Source of the DNA: Elmis aenea
Lineage: Eukaryota; Arthropoda; Insecta; Coleoptera; Elmidae
Reading direction: 5' to 3'
NCBI GenBank assembly: GCA_947652605.1
Contig: OX393578.1
Span: 38,445,470 to 38,509,469 of the forward strand
DNA length: 64,000 nt
Below the pieces are notes generated by a model. The model made no database searches and was not told where the DNA came from. It saw only the letters and a program-made list of their open reading frames with translations. Below are positions 33,696 through 45,003 of this stretch, piece by piece. Each line of letters starts with the position of its first letter. Position 1 is the first letter of the stretch. The position numbers were made by a program, and so were the translations under genes.

Positions 33696-33756
33696 GCAAG
33701 TTGAATCAAAAAAAATCACGAGTGCGTGCACTCGTGATTTTTTCAGCTCAACTTGC
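33696..33756. repeat. 61-base hairpin
   Basis: GCAAGTTGAATCAAAAAAAA then TCACGAGTGC faces GCACTCGTGATTTTTT then CAGCTCAACTTGC. It is nearly perfect and may be the core of a larger MITE, since ATAATTTTTGACA and AAAAATTATCGATAA nearby are weakly inverted. The same ACGAGTGC/GCACTCGT core occurs in the hairpin of the dispersed repeat at 26.2 and 62.3 kb. Confidence 0.6.
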
Positions 33757-33935
33757 ATTCGGGCATATTAACCAAAAATTATCGATAATTTTCAATGCAC
33801 TTGTTATAGTTATTACTACTAATAACTTTGTCTCATATTGCTAATTTGAAATCGAATTATTCGTGTGTATACAAAATCAGACCTACTCTCTTTTTGCCTT
33901 TAGTTTTTAATTTAAATGAGCAAAATTTTAAATAT

Positions 33936-34130
33936 ACCGGGTGTCACTGACTTATGTTACACCCCTTTTTTCTTTAGTTTAGATTTGAGGTAAATGAAAT
34001 TTTAGTATGATATGTGTAAAAACAGGATTATTTGAACATATTTGCATTATTATTTCACTTCCGATTTCGCCGGGGATGACCCTAACTTTGTTATTTCAAA
34101 TTTTCAAAAAGAACACCTTGTATATTTTTA
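33936..34130. repeat. short element with CCGGGTGTCACTGAC / AACACCTTGTAT ends
   Basis: ATACCGGGTGTCACTGACTT on the left, and AAGAACACCTTGTATATTTT on the right. The internal block CGCCGGGGATGACCCTAACTTTG recurs as CGCCGGATATGACCGTAACTTTG at about 42.06 kb, and the right end recurs at about 43.61 kb (GGAACACCCTGTATATTTAC). It is probably one more family of ACAGGGTGT-type non-autonomous elements. Confidence 0.45.
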
Positions 34131-34420
34131 CATTTTTTGGAGAGTGGACGCAATTTTGGATACAATTGCATCGTTTTAGTTAATTTTTATAACCTCAAAT
34201 AATTTTTGTACCAAAATGTATTGTATAAACGTGCGGTGACCTACATAAATTGAATTTTATTAGGTCAACAAGTGACCGAAAAACATTTTTGGAAATTTTA
34301 ATTGAGATTTAGGTTACTTAAATCGGCTTTGAAGGTCGCAGAATCGTTTTTTTGACAGAATTTTTTTTTTGTGCGATCGTACTAGAAACAGCTGTTTGAC
34401 GGACGCGTTAGCAACCATAA

Positions 34421-34548
34421 AGTACTGCATTACCGTCCCTATCCTTAGCAACGGCCGTAAAAGTTACTTTTCAGGCCGTTACCCTTAGCAACGGCCGAAA
34501 AAGTAACTTTTACGGCCGTTGCTAACGAGAGGGCCGGTAATGCAGTAC
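34421..34548. repeat. hairpin repeat with CAACGGCCG motifs
   Basis: AGTACTGCATTACCG and CGGTAATGCAGTAC form the outer stem. CCTTAGCAACGGCCGTAAAA and TTTTACGGCCGTTGCTAACG form the inner stem, with a third TTAGCAACGGCCG copy in the loop. Probably a MITE core; the outer limits are unclear. Confidence 0.6.
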
Positions 34549-34699
34549 ATACGCTGTCATCTGTCAGTGACAGAATGTCACGTAGTTTCTAACCTATAAT
34601 TTTGAAAATTACTAAAAATTTAAATTGTTTTTAATTCGATCGCACAAAAAATGTAATATGCACCTCGGCCAAAACGTACTTTTTCGGCCTTGCCTGTTT

Positions 34700-37650
34700 G
34701 CTGGCTTCGACTACGTCTCGGCCAGCAAACCAGACACTTTTTGGCCTTGATACATAAATAACTATTATGGAACGATAGTGCTTCATGCGGTTAGTTAAAT
34801 AATATTTACTGACGAATTTAACAAAACCAATAATTTATATTTGTGTTGGAAGGCTGCTTTAAAGACTTAAAATATTATAAAAACTTATTAAGAGATCCTG
34901 TTAAATTATTTTTCTTCATTTTTCTTTTTAATCTATTTTTAAAGTGTACACAAAAAACTAAGCATCATCAAATAAGAGTAGGTTTTCTTATTTGATGATG
35001 GGTAATTTTTTTTTTAGAAAAGTGTTTAGCTTTTGGCATTGTTATCAAGCAAAGTATCATACATCTGCACGTCATTCTTTTACATTCAAAATATCTTTTT
35101 ATTAGCAGTTTTTTTAATTATTATGTGTCCCCATCCACAAATCTACGGTACCATTACAAAACATTTTTTTAAAATTTACATCAACGTTGTAATAATTGCT
35201 ACTTACAATTAGGGGTAACGAGTTTAACATTCGTTATGTCGTATTTTTATGGCCGTCTCTTCAGCTTGACTTTTTTTCCCCGCAAACTTAATGATGCAGG
35301 ATTTAATTTATTACATTTACTCGCAACAAAAACGAGCACTTCCTTGACAGATCTCTAAACCCAGCTTATCTTAAAAGTTTAATAATAAATCTCAGCTTTT
35401 TTACGGATTCGTTAATTTCAAAAGATTTATTTTATCTACTTGTAGCTGCGGCGCTGTACAATTATAACTAAACGAAATCGCATTACTCGTTAGAATGTTC
35501 AAATAACCCCCATCACAGCTTTTAACAATGCAAGGTTTTTATAATAGGTGTCCACTTATAACTAACAAGGGTTACTTAACACTAGACCGGCAGTCAGGTC
35601 ATAAAAAGTTCTGGGAATTAAAGTGGATCATTAATTTTTATAAGCGAAATTTTTCATGCAAATATATTTATTTAATGTCACAAAGTTGTTGCAAAAGAAC
35701 AAAAAATGTTATGAAATAATTTTTTGGTTAAAAGACTATGTTTTGCTATACATACCAAATGAATCTAAGGCTGAACTTTACGTAAGTCGCTATTTAACGA
35801 CGACATGATAGGTATTGGCGTCATTTCGAACCAAGTCTTAAATTAAACAGAAATTAGAAACGACATTTTGGTTAATATTAATCCTCAATGCCAACCGACA
35901 CATTGAACATTAATACATTTCAGTGGTCGCTAAACCTAATAACATTTAGAACTCAAAAAACGCAATGTAAATAATGCAAATTTAAACACAAATTGATTAC
36001 AACAAAAACTTTAACATTAGCAAAATTGCATTTTTCGTGTAATTTTAAAATGATAATTATAGCACGTAGGATCTGACTGATTTGTTGTTAATATTTATGG
36101 TGATCGATCTTCTATAAATGTTTTTTAATTATTAAACCTTTCAACATTTAAACCAATTTTTATCATTTTAGATGATTTTACTCAAAATTTAGTTACACTT
36201 CTGTAACAAATAACGTAACTCTTTAAATTTTTTTTTGTTTTTTTTAATGTCTCAAAATATTAAAAGATGTTAATCAGAACTAAATTTTACCGAAATCAAC
36301 CCTCGAAAAATCCACTCGCTTGGTCGCATTTTGCGTAGAGAAATATGTTATTTGCAAGCAAGCTATTCGAAGGAATTATTCTAAATTCTTTTTTTTGTCT
36401 CCTTTTAAAGTTTTCTTTTTTCATCCCCAGAAAGCTACGCCGACAGGGTGTGAATCCGTTTTGCCTGACAACTATTTTCTCTGCACTAAAGTTTCGTTTT
36501 TAATTTAATTTTTACAAATAAAAGTACTTTTCGTGGTAGTAATTGACAATATAGGTTATAAACAAACCAAATTATTTGACTAATACCTAGATTGTTATAA
36601 TTTTGCGAAATATCTTAAATAAATTTTAAAACTTATTTTTTTACGTTCAGGCGTTTTTTATACTAGTCGTGTGCAAAATCACATTTACTTCCAAAATTAA
36701 GAATAAAATTTGTGTAGAATTTTAAGCAATTAAAAAATGTAAGATTCGTTGGTTGTTATTTTATTTTCTTTCTTTTAAAAGTTATAGTGACATGACATGG
36801 GGTCACTTGGTATTTTTTTATTATTTTTTTCAGACTTTAAATATTGTCCTTATGTGATCCTGTTCGTACAAATGTAAAGAAGAAGAATAACTAATTTCCA
36901 CAAATGAATGATTAACAATGATTAGAGAAACAAAAGTTCCCTTCTGACGCGCCGTGTCACCAACATCCATCATGGACTATCTTCCTTTTCTTTAGCACAG
37001 AGAACAAGGATGTCGTAGTCCATTGTATTGTTTAAACTACAAACATGTCCACCATCCCTTCTAATTAGTAATCTCGCCAACGTCCAACCTACTAGTGACC
37101 GTGCTTACTGTACTTGAACCGTTATTTTACCGGTGACGGCGTCATTACTGCTATAATATTGTTCCATATCTATTGTCCTAGACAATATATCGCTAGTTCC
37201 GTGTAGTTTACCCTTGTTGCTAAACTTGTTGACTAGTTTAATGCTCACATTTATAAATTATTACACGACCATTGAATTTCTTGTTAACATAAACTAGTTG
37301 CTAACAAAACTGTGTTAACACATTGCCCTTCTATATAATTTATTGTAGTTCAATCTTAAACAATAAGGCTACTAAAAGAGTTTTACAGTTCAGTAAACTT
37401 AAACGGATTTTAATAAACGTTAATAATAAAAGCATGACAATAATTACACTACATCTAACGAATCAAAAAACGATTTTTTTTAGCAATTATTTATCATTTG
37501 GGACTCTTTTGCTTAAAACTATTTTCTTATGCAATATAATTTTTTTTTTAAGTTTATTGCAATGGCCATTATAAATGGTTTACAATTATGTTAATACGTA
37601 TTTAATATAACCTCTACATACATACATACATTAGTACAATTAATTAGTTA
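34700..37650. other. long stretch without a supportable gene
   Basis: No coding or transposon signature. At about 36.40-36.45 kb a pyrimidine-rich tract followed by CCCCAG looks like a splice acceptor, but the following frame is not recognisable. Sequence at 36.95-37.15 kb is less AT-rich and unexplained. An AAGCATCATCAAAT / TTTGATGATG hairpin lies at about 34.97-35.00 kb. Confidence 0.4.
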
Positions 37651-37651
37651 T

Positions 37652-37700
37652 TATAGTAAAACCTCTATTTAATGGACTAATTCGGTGAATAAGTTAGTTT
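37652..37700. repeat. single pogo/Tigger-like terminus
   Basis: TATAGTAAAACCTCTATTTA followed by ATGGACTAATTCGGTGAATA resembles a pogo-type terminal repeat ('TACAGTAAAACCTCxATxxx'). The partner end was not found. Confidence 0.35.
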
Positions 37701-37779
37701 ACCTGTTTTTACTTATGTGAATATGTTTGTGTAATTAAAATTAAGTATGAGTATGACCACATATTTACTATGAAGCAAT

Positions 37780-38870
37780 TGATAGAAAAGAACACAAACA
37801 ACATCATCTAATGTAGTATTTGTTGACGTCGAGAAAGCATTTGACAGCATCCCAAGAAAAGAGGTATGGAACAGTCTTAGACAAAGAGGAATTAGTAAAC
37901 TAGAAGAAGCTGTTTTCAGTACATACAAAAACACAAGAAATTATGTCAGAACAGGAAACCTACAGTCAGAGGAGTTCGTAACCAAAGAGGGAGTACTAAG
38001 CCCAATCCTGTTCAATTTAGTTCTCGATGACGTAATAAAAGAAACGAAGGGTAAAACAAAGAAATTACAAGTAGGGTATAGAAACATGCAAATAGTGGAA
38101 ATAGTAGAATGTGCTTTTGCCAACAACTAGATGATCTACGAAAAGAACGAAAAAGAACTACAAATGAATTTAGACATCTGGAAGACAGCATTAGAAAAGA
38201 GAAACATAAAAATAAATGTCGCTAAAACCAAAGTAATGACAATTGGAAAGAGAGAATCAAGCGTAACAATAAAACTAGATGGAAAAGAGATAAAGCAAAT
38301 AGAAACATCCAAGCATTTGGGAATAAATATACAAAAGGATGGATAGAAAGAGGCTGAAATCAACAACAGAGTAGAGAATACAACTGAACTCTTTTACACA
38401 CTTAATAACACATTCATAAGGAAAATGAAATATCGAAGAAAACGAAAATGAAGTGTGCAACACAATATACATACAAACCAATTCTGACATACGAATGCGA
38501 ATTGACAAATGAAAAGCAAAATACAGGCGCTAGAAATGAAGTATTTAAGAGGCGTCAAAGATATCACCCGAAGAGATAAAATACGAAATGAGACAATTAG
38601 GGCAGAACTCAATGTTAAACCAGTTTTGTAAAGCATAGAAAAACAACATCTAAAGTGATTTGGGCATCTAGTAAGGATGGAGGATGGAAGACAAACGAAA
38701 AGTATATGGCTAGCCAAATCTACACAGAAAAGACAAAAAGGAAGACCGAAGAAAGCATAGAACCAACTGGTGGCTGAATGTTTAAAGGATAGAGAAATGA
38801 CCTGGAGTGAGGAGATGGGGATGGCAAGGAACAGGAGAAAGTGAACAGTGTTTATCCACGAAACTGGTTG
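37780..38870 (+). pseudogene. non-LTR retrotransposon reverse transcriptase, decayed
   Basis: The plus strand runs through RT landmarks in one frame for about 180 codons. Motif A is FVDVEKAFDSIPRKEVW. Then come STYKNTRNYVRTGNLQSEEF and motif B EGVLSPILFNLVLDD (the usual 'QG' is lost). Motif C reads CAFANN where F/YADD is expected, followed at once by a stop. Motif D is INVAKTKVMTIGK, and motif E is IETSKHLGINIQKDG followed by a stop. Later frames give LEMKYLRGVKDITRRDKIRN, ELNVKPVL, FGHLVRMEDGR and QKGRPKKA, the usual LINE C-terminal tail. Both catalytic Asp residues of motif C are replaced by Asn, so it is inactive regardless of the stops. The fingers and any endonuclease are missing on the 5' side. 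Clade not assigned. Confidence 0.9.
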
Positions 38871-38879
38871 ATATTTTGT

Positions 38880-39655
38880 AACGTACCTTAACACCTTAGG
38901 GTTTTAAATAAGGTCATGATTAATAATAATGTGAGTATGAAATGAAAACAGAATCAATCACCGCGCGCCATGTTGTTTGATCACGTGTTAATCATGCGCC
39001 AAACATTGTTTACTAGAGATTAAATTAAGTCCCTTAAATTCGAATCGTTGAATCGAGGTCAATTTAATCAAGGTTTTTCTTTTCTTTCGTTCTGGGTCTT
39101 GTCCTGTACCTACCTAAGTCATTTTAATTCACATTTCTGATCAAGTTTTCTACCTTAGGCATCCGATGAAAATATATAATCATTATTACAGATAACAGAT
39201 TTGTATTAACATAGCATCTAGATATTTTAGTTTTTAAAAATTATTACATTTGCAGTTGCTACTAACTATTAAACATGTACATAAGTACTGGATTTTGTTA
39301 TTTAAACAATCTTATATCTACATAAATTAATGTTTTCTTATTAACATTACATTCACTGAATTCGAAGCTAATGTGAACTTTTATACTGGGACGTGCGCTT
39401 ATGCAGCGTCGTTATTTACTTAAAGGTTTTGTTGCTTTTGAAAAAAATTGCTTAACCCTTTTAATTTTAAAACCTCTGGCGGCGATGTGGCTCGTGTCGT
39501 CGAATGCTCTGGAGGACTTCTTCACGTCGTTTAGCGTAGTGCACCAGGTCTAGAGTAGCTGTAAGGTAGTGAGGTTGGCGAAATTAAACAACATTTACTT
39601 TGTGATCGGTGTTTATTATTCATATTTTGTTCAATATTTTGTAGTTGGAGTTTAA
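38880..39655. other. unannotated DNA left of the hairpin array
   Basis: The part after about 39.45 kb begins TTAACCCTTTTAATTTTAAA, reminiscent of a piggyBac end, and continues with GC-richer sequence (GGCGGCGATGTGGCTCGTGT). On the minus strand this reads LDLVHYAKRREEVLQSIRRH in one frame, which might be a retroelement protein fragment. I cannot name it. Confidence 0.35.
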
Positions 39656-39826
39656 CGTAGATTCGTGAGTATGTGTGTGGATGCGTATGTATGAAATTAC
39701 GTGTGATTGTGTGTGCAATCGAATGTTGGTGTCTGTATGAAATTATGTGTTTTATGTGTACAATTAAATGTTGGTGTAGGTGTAAATATTGTGTTTGTGT
39801 ATGCGTGTATCTGTTTAAACTCCAAC
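39644..39826. repeat. GT-rich minisatellite flanked by 12-bp inverted repeats
   Basis: GTTGGAGTTTAA on the left and TTAAACTCCAAC on the right enclose about 160 bases of GTGTGTATG-rich DNA. Inside is a ~46-base unit (TGAAATTACGTGTGATTGTG...CAATCGAATGTTGGTGT) repeated twice with divergence. Confidence 0.55.
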
Positions 39827-40070
39827 TAGATCTGTCGAATAGCGAAAGCTCGCCCATCAGACCTCTTTGTTGGAGTTGGTAGGAAGACTTTATGGGGTCG
39901 ATCGATAAGCGATAATTCGCCCGCAGACCCCGCTCTAAAGTCCATAAAATAATTGAGCCGTGTGCTCTCGTAGCGAAAACTCGCCCAAACTGCACGTGCA
40001 ATGGCCCAAAGGGTTACAAGATAACAGGAGCTTCAGAATCTAGCGAAAACTCGCCGCAGAAGCTGGCTCT
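39818..40070. repeat. four consecutive hairpins sharing an AGCGAAAACTCGCC core
   Basis: Cores: TAGCGAAAGCTCGCCC (39840), AAGCGATAATTCGCCC (39907), TAGCGAAAACTCGCCC (39971), TAGCGAAAACTCGCCG (40041). They are spaced 64-70 bases apart. Each sits between stems of unrelated sequence: AACTCCAAC/GTTGGAGTT for the first; GACTTTA and GGGGTC facing GACCCC and TAAAGTC for the second; an imperfect ATTG..CGTG/CACGTGCAAT for the third; AGCTTC/GAAGCT (with ACAG/CTGT outside) for the fourth. The core itself can fold (GCGA with TCGC). A minus-strand open frame covers three cores, but in three different codon phases, so the core is not conserved as protein. Function unknown; it may be part of a retroelement LTR or leader. 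Confidence 0.6.
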
Positions 40071-40109
40071 GTATATCAGGTGGAATGTGTATGATTGTGT
40101 CGTGTGGTT

Positions 40110-40350
40110 CTGTGTTGAACCCCTTTATTTTGACATACACATCTTTTTATACATGTTTTTGGAAGCGTGGGGTGAAAAATAGCTAAACTACGCCTATTAG
40201 TCGCTCTGAACTAATTACAATCCTAGTATTGAATAAAAAAGGCGTAAAACAAAGTTCAGTCGTTTGTTAATTCGTTATTTAGTTGTGTGCACAGAGAGGG
40301 GGTGCAATCCGGATGTTTTAGTTTGTTACTGACTGTGCCCCTCCAAAATT
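40110..40350 (-). promoter_or_regulatory. LTR-like signals on the minus strand
   Basis: Read on the minus strand, a purine-rich AATTTTGGAGGGGCACAG lies upstream, then TGTATAAAAAGATGTG (TATA-box-like), then AATAAAGGGG (poly(A)-signal-like), followed by the hairpin array. This order resembles U3-R-U5 of an LTR retrotransposon. No terminal duplication, primer-binding site or gag/pol frame could be shown, so this is tentative. Confidence 0.3.
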
Positions 40351-40399
40351 AGATTATCTAAACAAAACTGATTCCTGTTTTCACCCCACCAAAATTCCT

Positions 40400-41990
40400 A
40401 AATAAAGTTGTACACGCTAAAATATGTTAAACTGCATTCAAGTTATATCAAATAATAATAAAATTACATCTATGCTAATATTTTACAAGAATAAACATTG
40501 TCATTAAAAACGATACAAATTACATACACTGAAAGAGGTCATGGCCCTTTTAATAAACTAACAGGTGTTCCCTTAGGAATGTTCATTGAGTTTGTGGTTC
40601 ACATACAATATTTCAATCATCAAGTCATTCCATACTTTCTTTAGCCGACCTAGCTAGCATACCATCGGTCCAAGTACCGATAATTTACGATGTCATTTAC
40701 TATTGGTCAGGCCATATGCCCACGAAACAACCCCAAACACCCTGACCTTATTTTTGAGTGTATTATTTACGTATTTAATAACGTAACCCTTCCATGGCTA
40801 AGCTAATGTTTTTTAAAAAATAGTTGATAAGAAACAGACTAAACAAACTTAAGTTTAAAAATATTCTGTAATTTTAAAATTCCCACGATAGTTTTGGAAG
40901 CCAGAACAATTATTGAAGGTGCATAACTTGAAAATATTGATTTTATTTAAAATTATTTATATTACTAATGCAGCCGTCACAATACTGCCTATAGAACGTT
41001 TTTTTGGTTAATACAGTGCGCTAGAACCATAACATTCTAGAACTATAGAATTGTTAAAAATTGGACGTCATCTAAGCTCTCTAAAACTTTCTGTGGTATC
41101 TTTTTTCTTCCCGTACACTTTGGTAAATAATCTTCATGAACGTGTTAAGTGTAATCGCCTTGATGCCTGCTATTGTACGTATCAACGAGGAAGTCCGTTA
41201 GCAATATCCAACGATGTTAGTGAAAATGTAAGGTATTTACTCCTCATCAGGGAAACGTAACTGTCAGGGATTAATACAAATACCTAAATCAAGCTCTAAT
41301 TCTCTATACTTAGTCTCGAAAGACGCGGAGCTCTCTTGATCTCGGTTAGGTAATCACACCCCAGAGTGCTGATTCTGAATACCACGGAGATCAACTGTTA
41401 AGCTTGTCAGTTCTACCAACTTCTAGTATGAATACCTTGCACCATTGAGCCGTAATTTTGAAGGACGAGCATAACTCACGACCACGGATTTTTATTGCAA
41501 ACTTAATTCGAATACGTTCGTTGGAAACAAGCACAAGAACGATGGAGACATTAAAGACATGGTACAGCGGGAAACAATAAAAATGTAAACGATTTCTTTG
41601 ACTTTCTACCGCATTTGATTTTGATGGTGATCGTTATCGTTTCATTTACATACGGAAATACATAAAATTCGAACGATTTTACGTGAAGGATGAAACTGCT
41701 GCTAGAAGTGTAATTATTAAAACATTTATTATCCATTATTCCTTATACGTTTTTCACTTTCTCGAAATAAAAACTGCCATTTTAAACTTCAATCTATCGT
41801 TAGTAGTAAATACTTTTGAACTTCGAAGTTTTGTTAAATCGTAATTTCCTTTCATAAAATTTAATTCTGCCAAATTTCTGTTTGAAACATTACGGCTTAA
41901 AATCCACGTTGCGATTGTAATTTAAAGATCTATTCCATATATTTTTTGTTTAGTATTTTATTTAAATGAACCAATTTAGTTTAGACATGA
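40400..41990. other. long stretch without a supportable gene
   Basis: No gene or element recognised. 41.27-41.55 kb is less AT-rich and appears unique; its open frames are short and without motifs. Confidence 0.4.
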
Positions 41991-42800
41991 AATATGTGTA
42001 CAAAACCCAATTATCTGAACATAGGACATAGGAGACCTTTTAAATCATTTTATGTTTCGCCGGATATGACCGTAACTTTGTTATTTCCTTTTAGAAACGA
42101 GAAAACAATTTTCAATTCAACAACATTGTTTTAAAAACATTTTAAAACCGCAAATTATTTTTTGACCAATTTGTTTTTATTTAGTAGTATGACCTTCATA
42201 AATTAAATTTTATCTGCTTTAATTGACTTTATATGTACAATATAAATAGATTGGTTAGCAAAGATAATTAATTTAAATAAAACAGTTTTCAACGAATTCA
42301 ACAATACCAAGAGGCTGCTACAAAAATTTAAATTTATTGTGGACTTGTCAAAATATTCTGTTAATGGTATTCCGTTTAAAATATCGAATTCGCAGTCATA
42401 ACCGTCAAAACTAAAAATAAGTTAAATGTACCTATGTGTCAAATTTTTTTTTAAATGTCAACTCATACGTTTAGCCGCATCCGCTATTAGCATATGCATA
42501 CATTTGCTAGTAATAGTATACATTTACGGTTTGATCTTTTACTGCAACATATAAATTACAATCTATCTATTTTGTAAACAAGGATTTCACGAACTAGGCA
42601 TAGCATTGCTTATTTCACGAACTCTGCAAACGTTTTGCCTATTTTACGTATTCGGCAAAAAATTTCCTATTTTACGAACTCGGCAAGTTCACTGATTCGG
42701 CGTAACATATGCATATCGTCTTTATATTACATATCTTTCCCATTTGTTGTACAGAAAATAAAGAAAGTGACCCTGATTTAGTTGATACCTTGTATATTTT
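41991..42800. repeat. decayed element with internal short tandem repeat
   Basis: CGCCGGATATGACCGTAACTTTG matches the element at 34.0 kb. ACCTTGTATATTTTG near 42.79 kb may be its far end. Between them, at about 42598-42705, a roughly 30-base unit (GCTTATTTCACGAACTCTGC / GCCTATTTTACGTATTCGGC / TCCTATTTTACGAACTCGGC) occurs three times with divergence. Confidence 0.4.
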
Positions 42801-43119
42801 GAACAAATACATGATATAATTTTTTAAATTAATGCTGATAGAGAATTAAATTCTAAATCCGATAGTCCATTAAACAAATAAGCATACCTACACAAAAAAA
42901 ATTAGAGAAATGAGTTTATAAGTTATTTATTATTTTTCCCAAAATTGTCGTATTTGACTAAACAAAATACGATCGCTGTAGTAATTGACAGTTTATAACT
43001 ACTTGTCTAATTGTGTTTTATCATTATTTTGTGAGTGTTAAATAAAAACGTCTTAAGTACCTACACACTAACAGAAGCAAATGAACAGAAGGTCCATTTT
43101 TAATTTAATTCTCTATCAA

Positions 43120-43640
43120 CAATAATAAAAAATGCATACTTACCGTGTAATTTTAAAAGAAAGTTGACTATCGTCAGTCTGGCACATTTATTTCATCGTA
43201 GAAAAAACATTTAAACCTCATTCCATAGAGACTTTTTTAGGATTTACAAAAAATATTGTCTATAGGGGTTTTCTCTAGAAATAACGAAATCAGAAGCAAT
43301 TTTTAAAAATATACCATGAAATTTAAAAAACAAAAAGTTGGCTATCGGCCAGTCTGGCATATTTCAGCGTAGAAAAATCATATGAGCGTCATTTCATCGC
43401 AATTTTTTTACGATTTACAAAAAGATTTATAGGGGTTTCCTTTATAGTCAAACTGAATCACTCTTTATGCAGGGTTAGGTGAAAATCCCGGAACGGTAGA
43501 TTATCTTAGTTATTTTCAAATTTTTTTTTTATTTGACTTGAATATATGGCCAAAAACAAAGAATTTATTAATGATATTTTAAATTAGCAGGAAATAACCG
43601 CAACTTATTTTTTTTATGGAACACCCTGTATATTTACACA
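43120..43640. repeat. two diverged tandem units plus an ACACCCTGTATA end
   Basis: A unit containing AAAGTTGACTATCGTCAGTCTGGCA, CATCGTAGAAAAA, a GGATTTACAAAAA block and TATAGGGGTTTTC is repeated about 175 bases later as AAAGTTGGCTATCGGCCAGTCTGG..., CAGCGTAGAAAAAT, CGATTTACAAAAA, TATAGGGGTTTCC, in abbreviated form. The stretch ends with GGAACACCCTGTATA, a foldback-type right end. Confidence 0.5.
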
Positions 43641-44594
43641 TTTTCTAATAAAAAATAAAAAAATGCATTCAAAAATATTATCACCAAGGTTTTTTTTTAA
43701 AAAATTAATAAAATAATTTAAAAAACTGAACAACTCAATAATTTGTTGTCAACTTTATTGATTTATATGATGCGTGATTTTGGTCCCCGACAACGCTCAT
43801 TTGAACAATAAAATTTGATTTAAAAAAAACTGCTAATAGTAATATGTATCTTGATTTTGTGTTAGTTACTTGTTAATTATTTTATAAAATTTATATTAAA
43901 ATAAAACCCTTCGTAAAATAATGCTTAAATATTCGGGAGATGATTCGGTATCGAAAATTGAGGTAGGTCATTTATATAGAATGTTTTTCTTAGACGTCTC
44001 CTTTCGGAGGAGCGCGGTAAAATTAGGTTTTCATTTTATATTTCAAATTTGTATAAATGTAGGAGAATGATATTTGGTAGATGTTTTATACTTATTAAAA
44101 GGTTTCCTAGTAATATTTTCAATCATCTCCCACCTTCACAGGGGACTAAAAAGTATGATCCCTGTTCGTTTTTTTATCAGAACTTTTTATGGGTTAAAAT
44201 TTTGCATTTAAAATGATCTTTTTATTCAATTAGTAATCCTAGTTTTTTTTTTGACTTTTTATGTTTGCTGCCAACACCTTAGAAAGAGAGGAACATATTT
44301 TCATTTCATTCTATCGGCTTCGGTCACCATTCATTGTGTAGATAGGGAATGCGCAATATAAGAATCTCTACATGTATGCTGAATATAGTGTTTTATACTG
44401 CATCCAAAAATGTAAAAACATACAAAATGTTTTATTTAAATAAAATTAAGTTATTACTTGCCAAAGTAAAATGCAAAACTATTAAAAATATCACCAGTAA
44501 ATTGTTTGTTTTTGATCATATATTTAATTCAAATTTTTTAAAAAGTTTAAAAATTAATCGTTTCGGAACTTCCTTTTAACCCTGCATAGGTAAC
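43641..44594. other. unannotated DNA
   Basis: No gene. A TCTCCTTTCGGAGGAG palindrome lies at about 44000, and GGGAGATGAT / ATCATCTCCC at about 43937 and 44123 are weakly inverted, so a decayed MITE is possible. The 76-codon plus-strand frame near 44.35-44.58 kb is Lys/Leu-rich without motifs. Confidence 0.35.
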
Positions 44595-44903
44595 TAATGC
44601 CCGGTTTCTCCGACACATCTCAAGATCGGACTTATATAAGCCCGCCTTATATTTAAGACCGTCTCAAGATACCAATGCGTTGCACAGAAAACATATTCCG
44701 GAATCTGTTAGACATCTCAGCTAAGTTAGAACTCGGTTTGGCAACGTTGCAAGAAGTCGGCACATTTTAGCGGCAGCTTGAAATGGCTAATTTTCATTGG
44801 CCATTTACATCACAGCTGTTAAAACGGCTCCCTGTGACATCTTGTTGTTGCTATCAGCTGTTAGTCACATATAAAGTTACAGTTCGGTGTTTATTATTTT
44901 ATT

Positions 44904-45003
44904 TTGTGTTGAAATGGCGGAAAAAAAAGAATAAATTATACCATGGAGGAAAAACAATTATTAGTTAGCTTGGTGGAAGAAAATAAAATAAATAGATTAT
45001 GTA
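44904..45003 (+). pseudogene. start of Harbinger Myb/SANT-like DNA-binding protein
   Basis: ATGGCGGAAAAAAAA (MAEKK), then after a one-base slip in the A8 run, INYTMEEKQLLVSLVEENKI. Harbinger accessory proteins start with a trihelix Myb/SANT motif of the form 'NxTxEEKxLLxxLVEENK'. In the other frame an ATG lies directly before EEKQLL. The frame runs into the foldback element after about 20 residues. Confidence 0.6.

Noticed and set aside
38136..38894. Several open frames opposite the LINE reverse transcriptase
   Set aside because: They are antisense shadows of the A-rich RT coding strand, giving Leu/Ser/Phe-rich nonsense.
39818..39877. Hammerhead-ribozyme reading of hairpin unit 1 (CTGATGG...GAAA-like strings on either strand)
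   Set aside because: CUGAUGA and GAAA are not both on the same strand at ribozyme spacing, and the other three units lack CUGAUG altogether.
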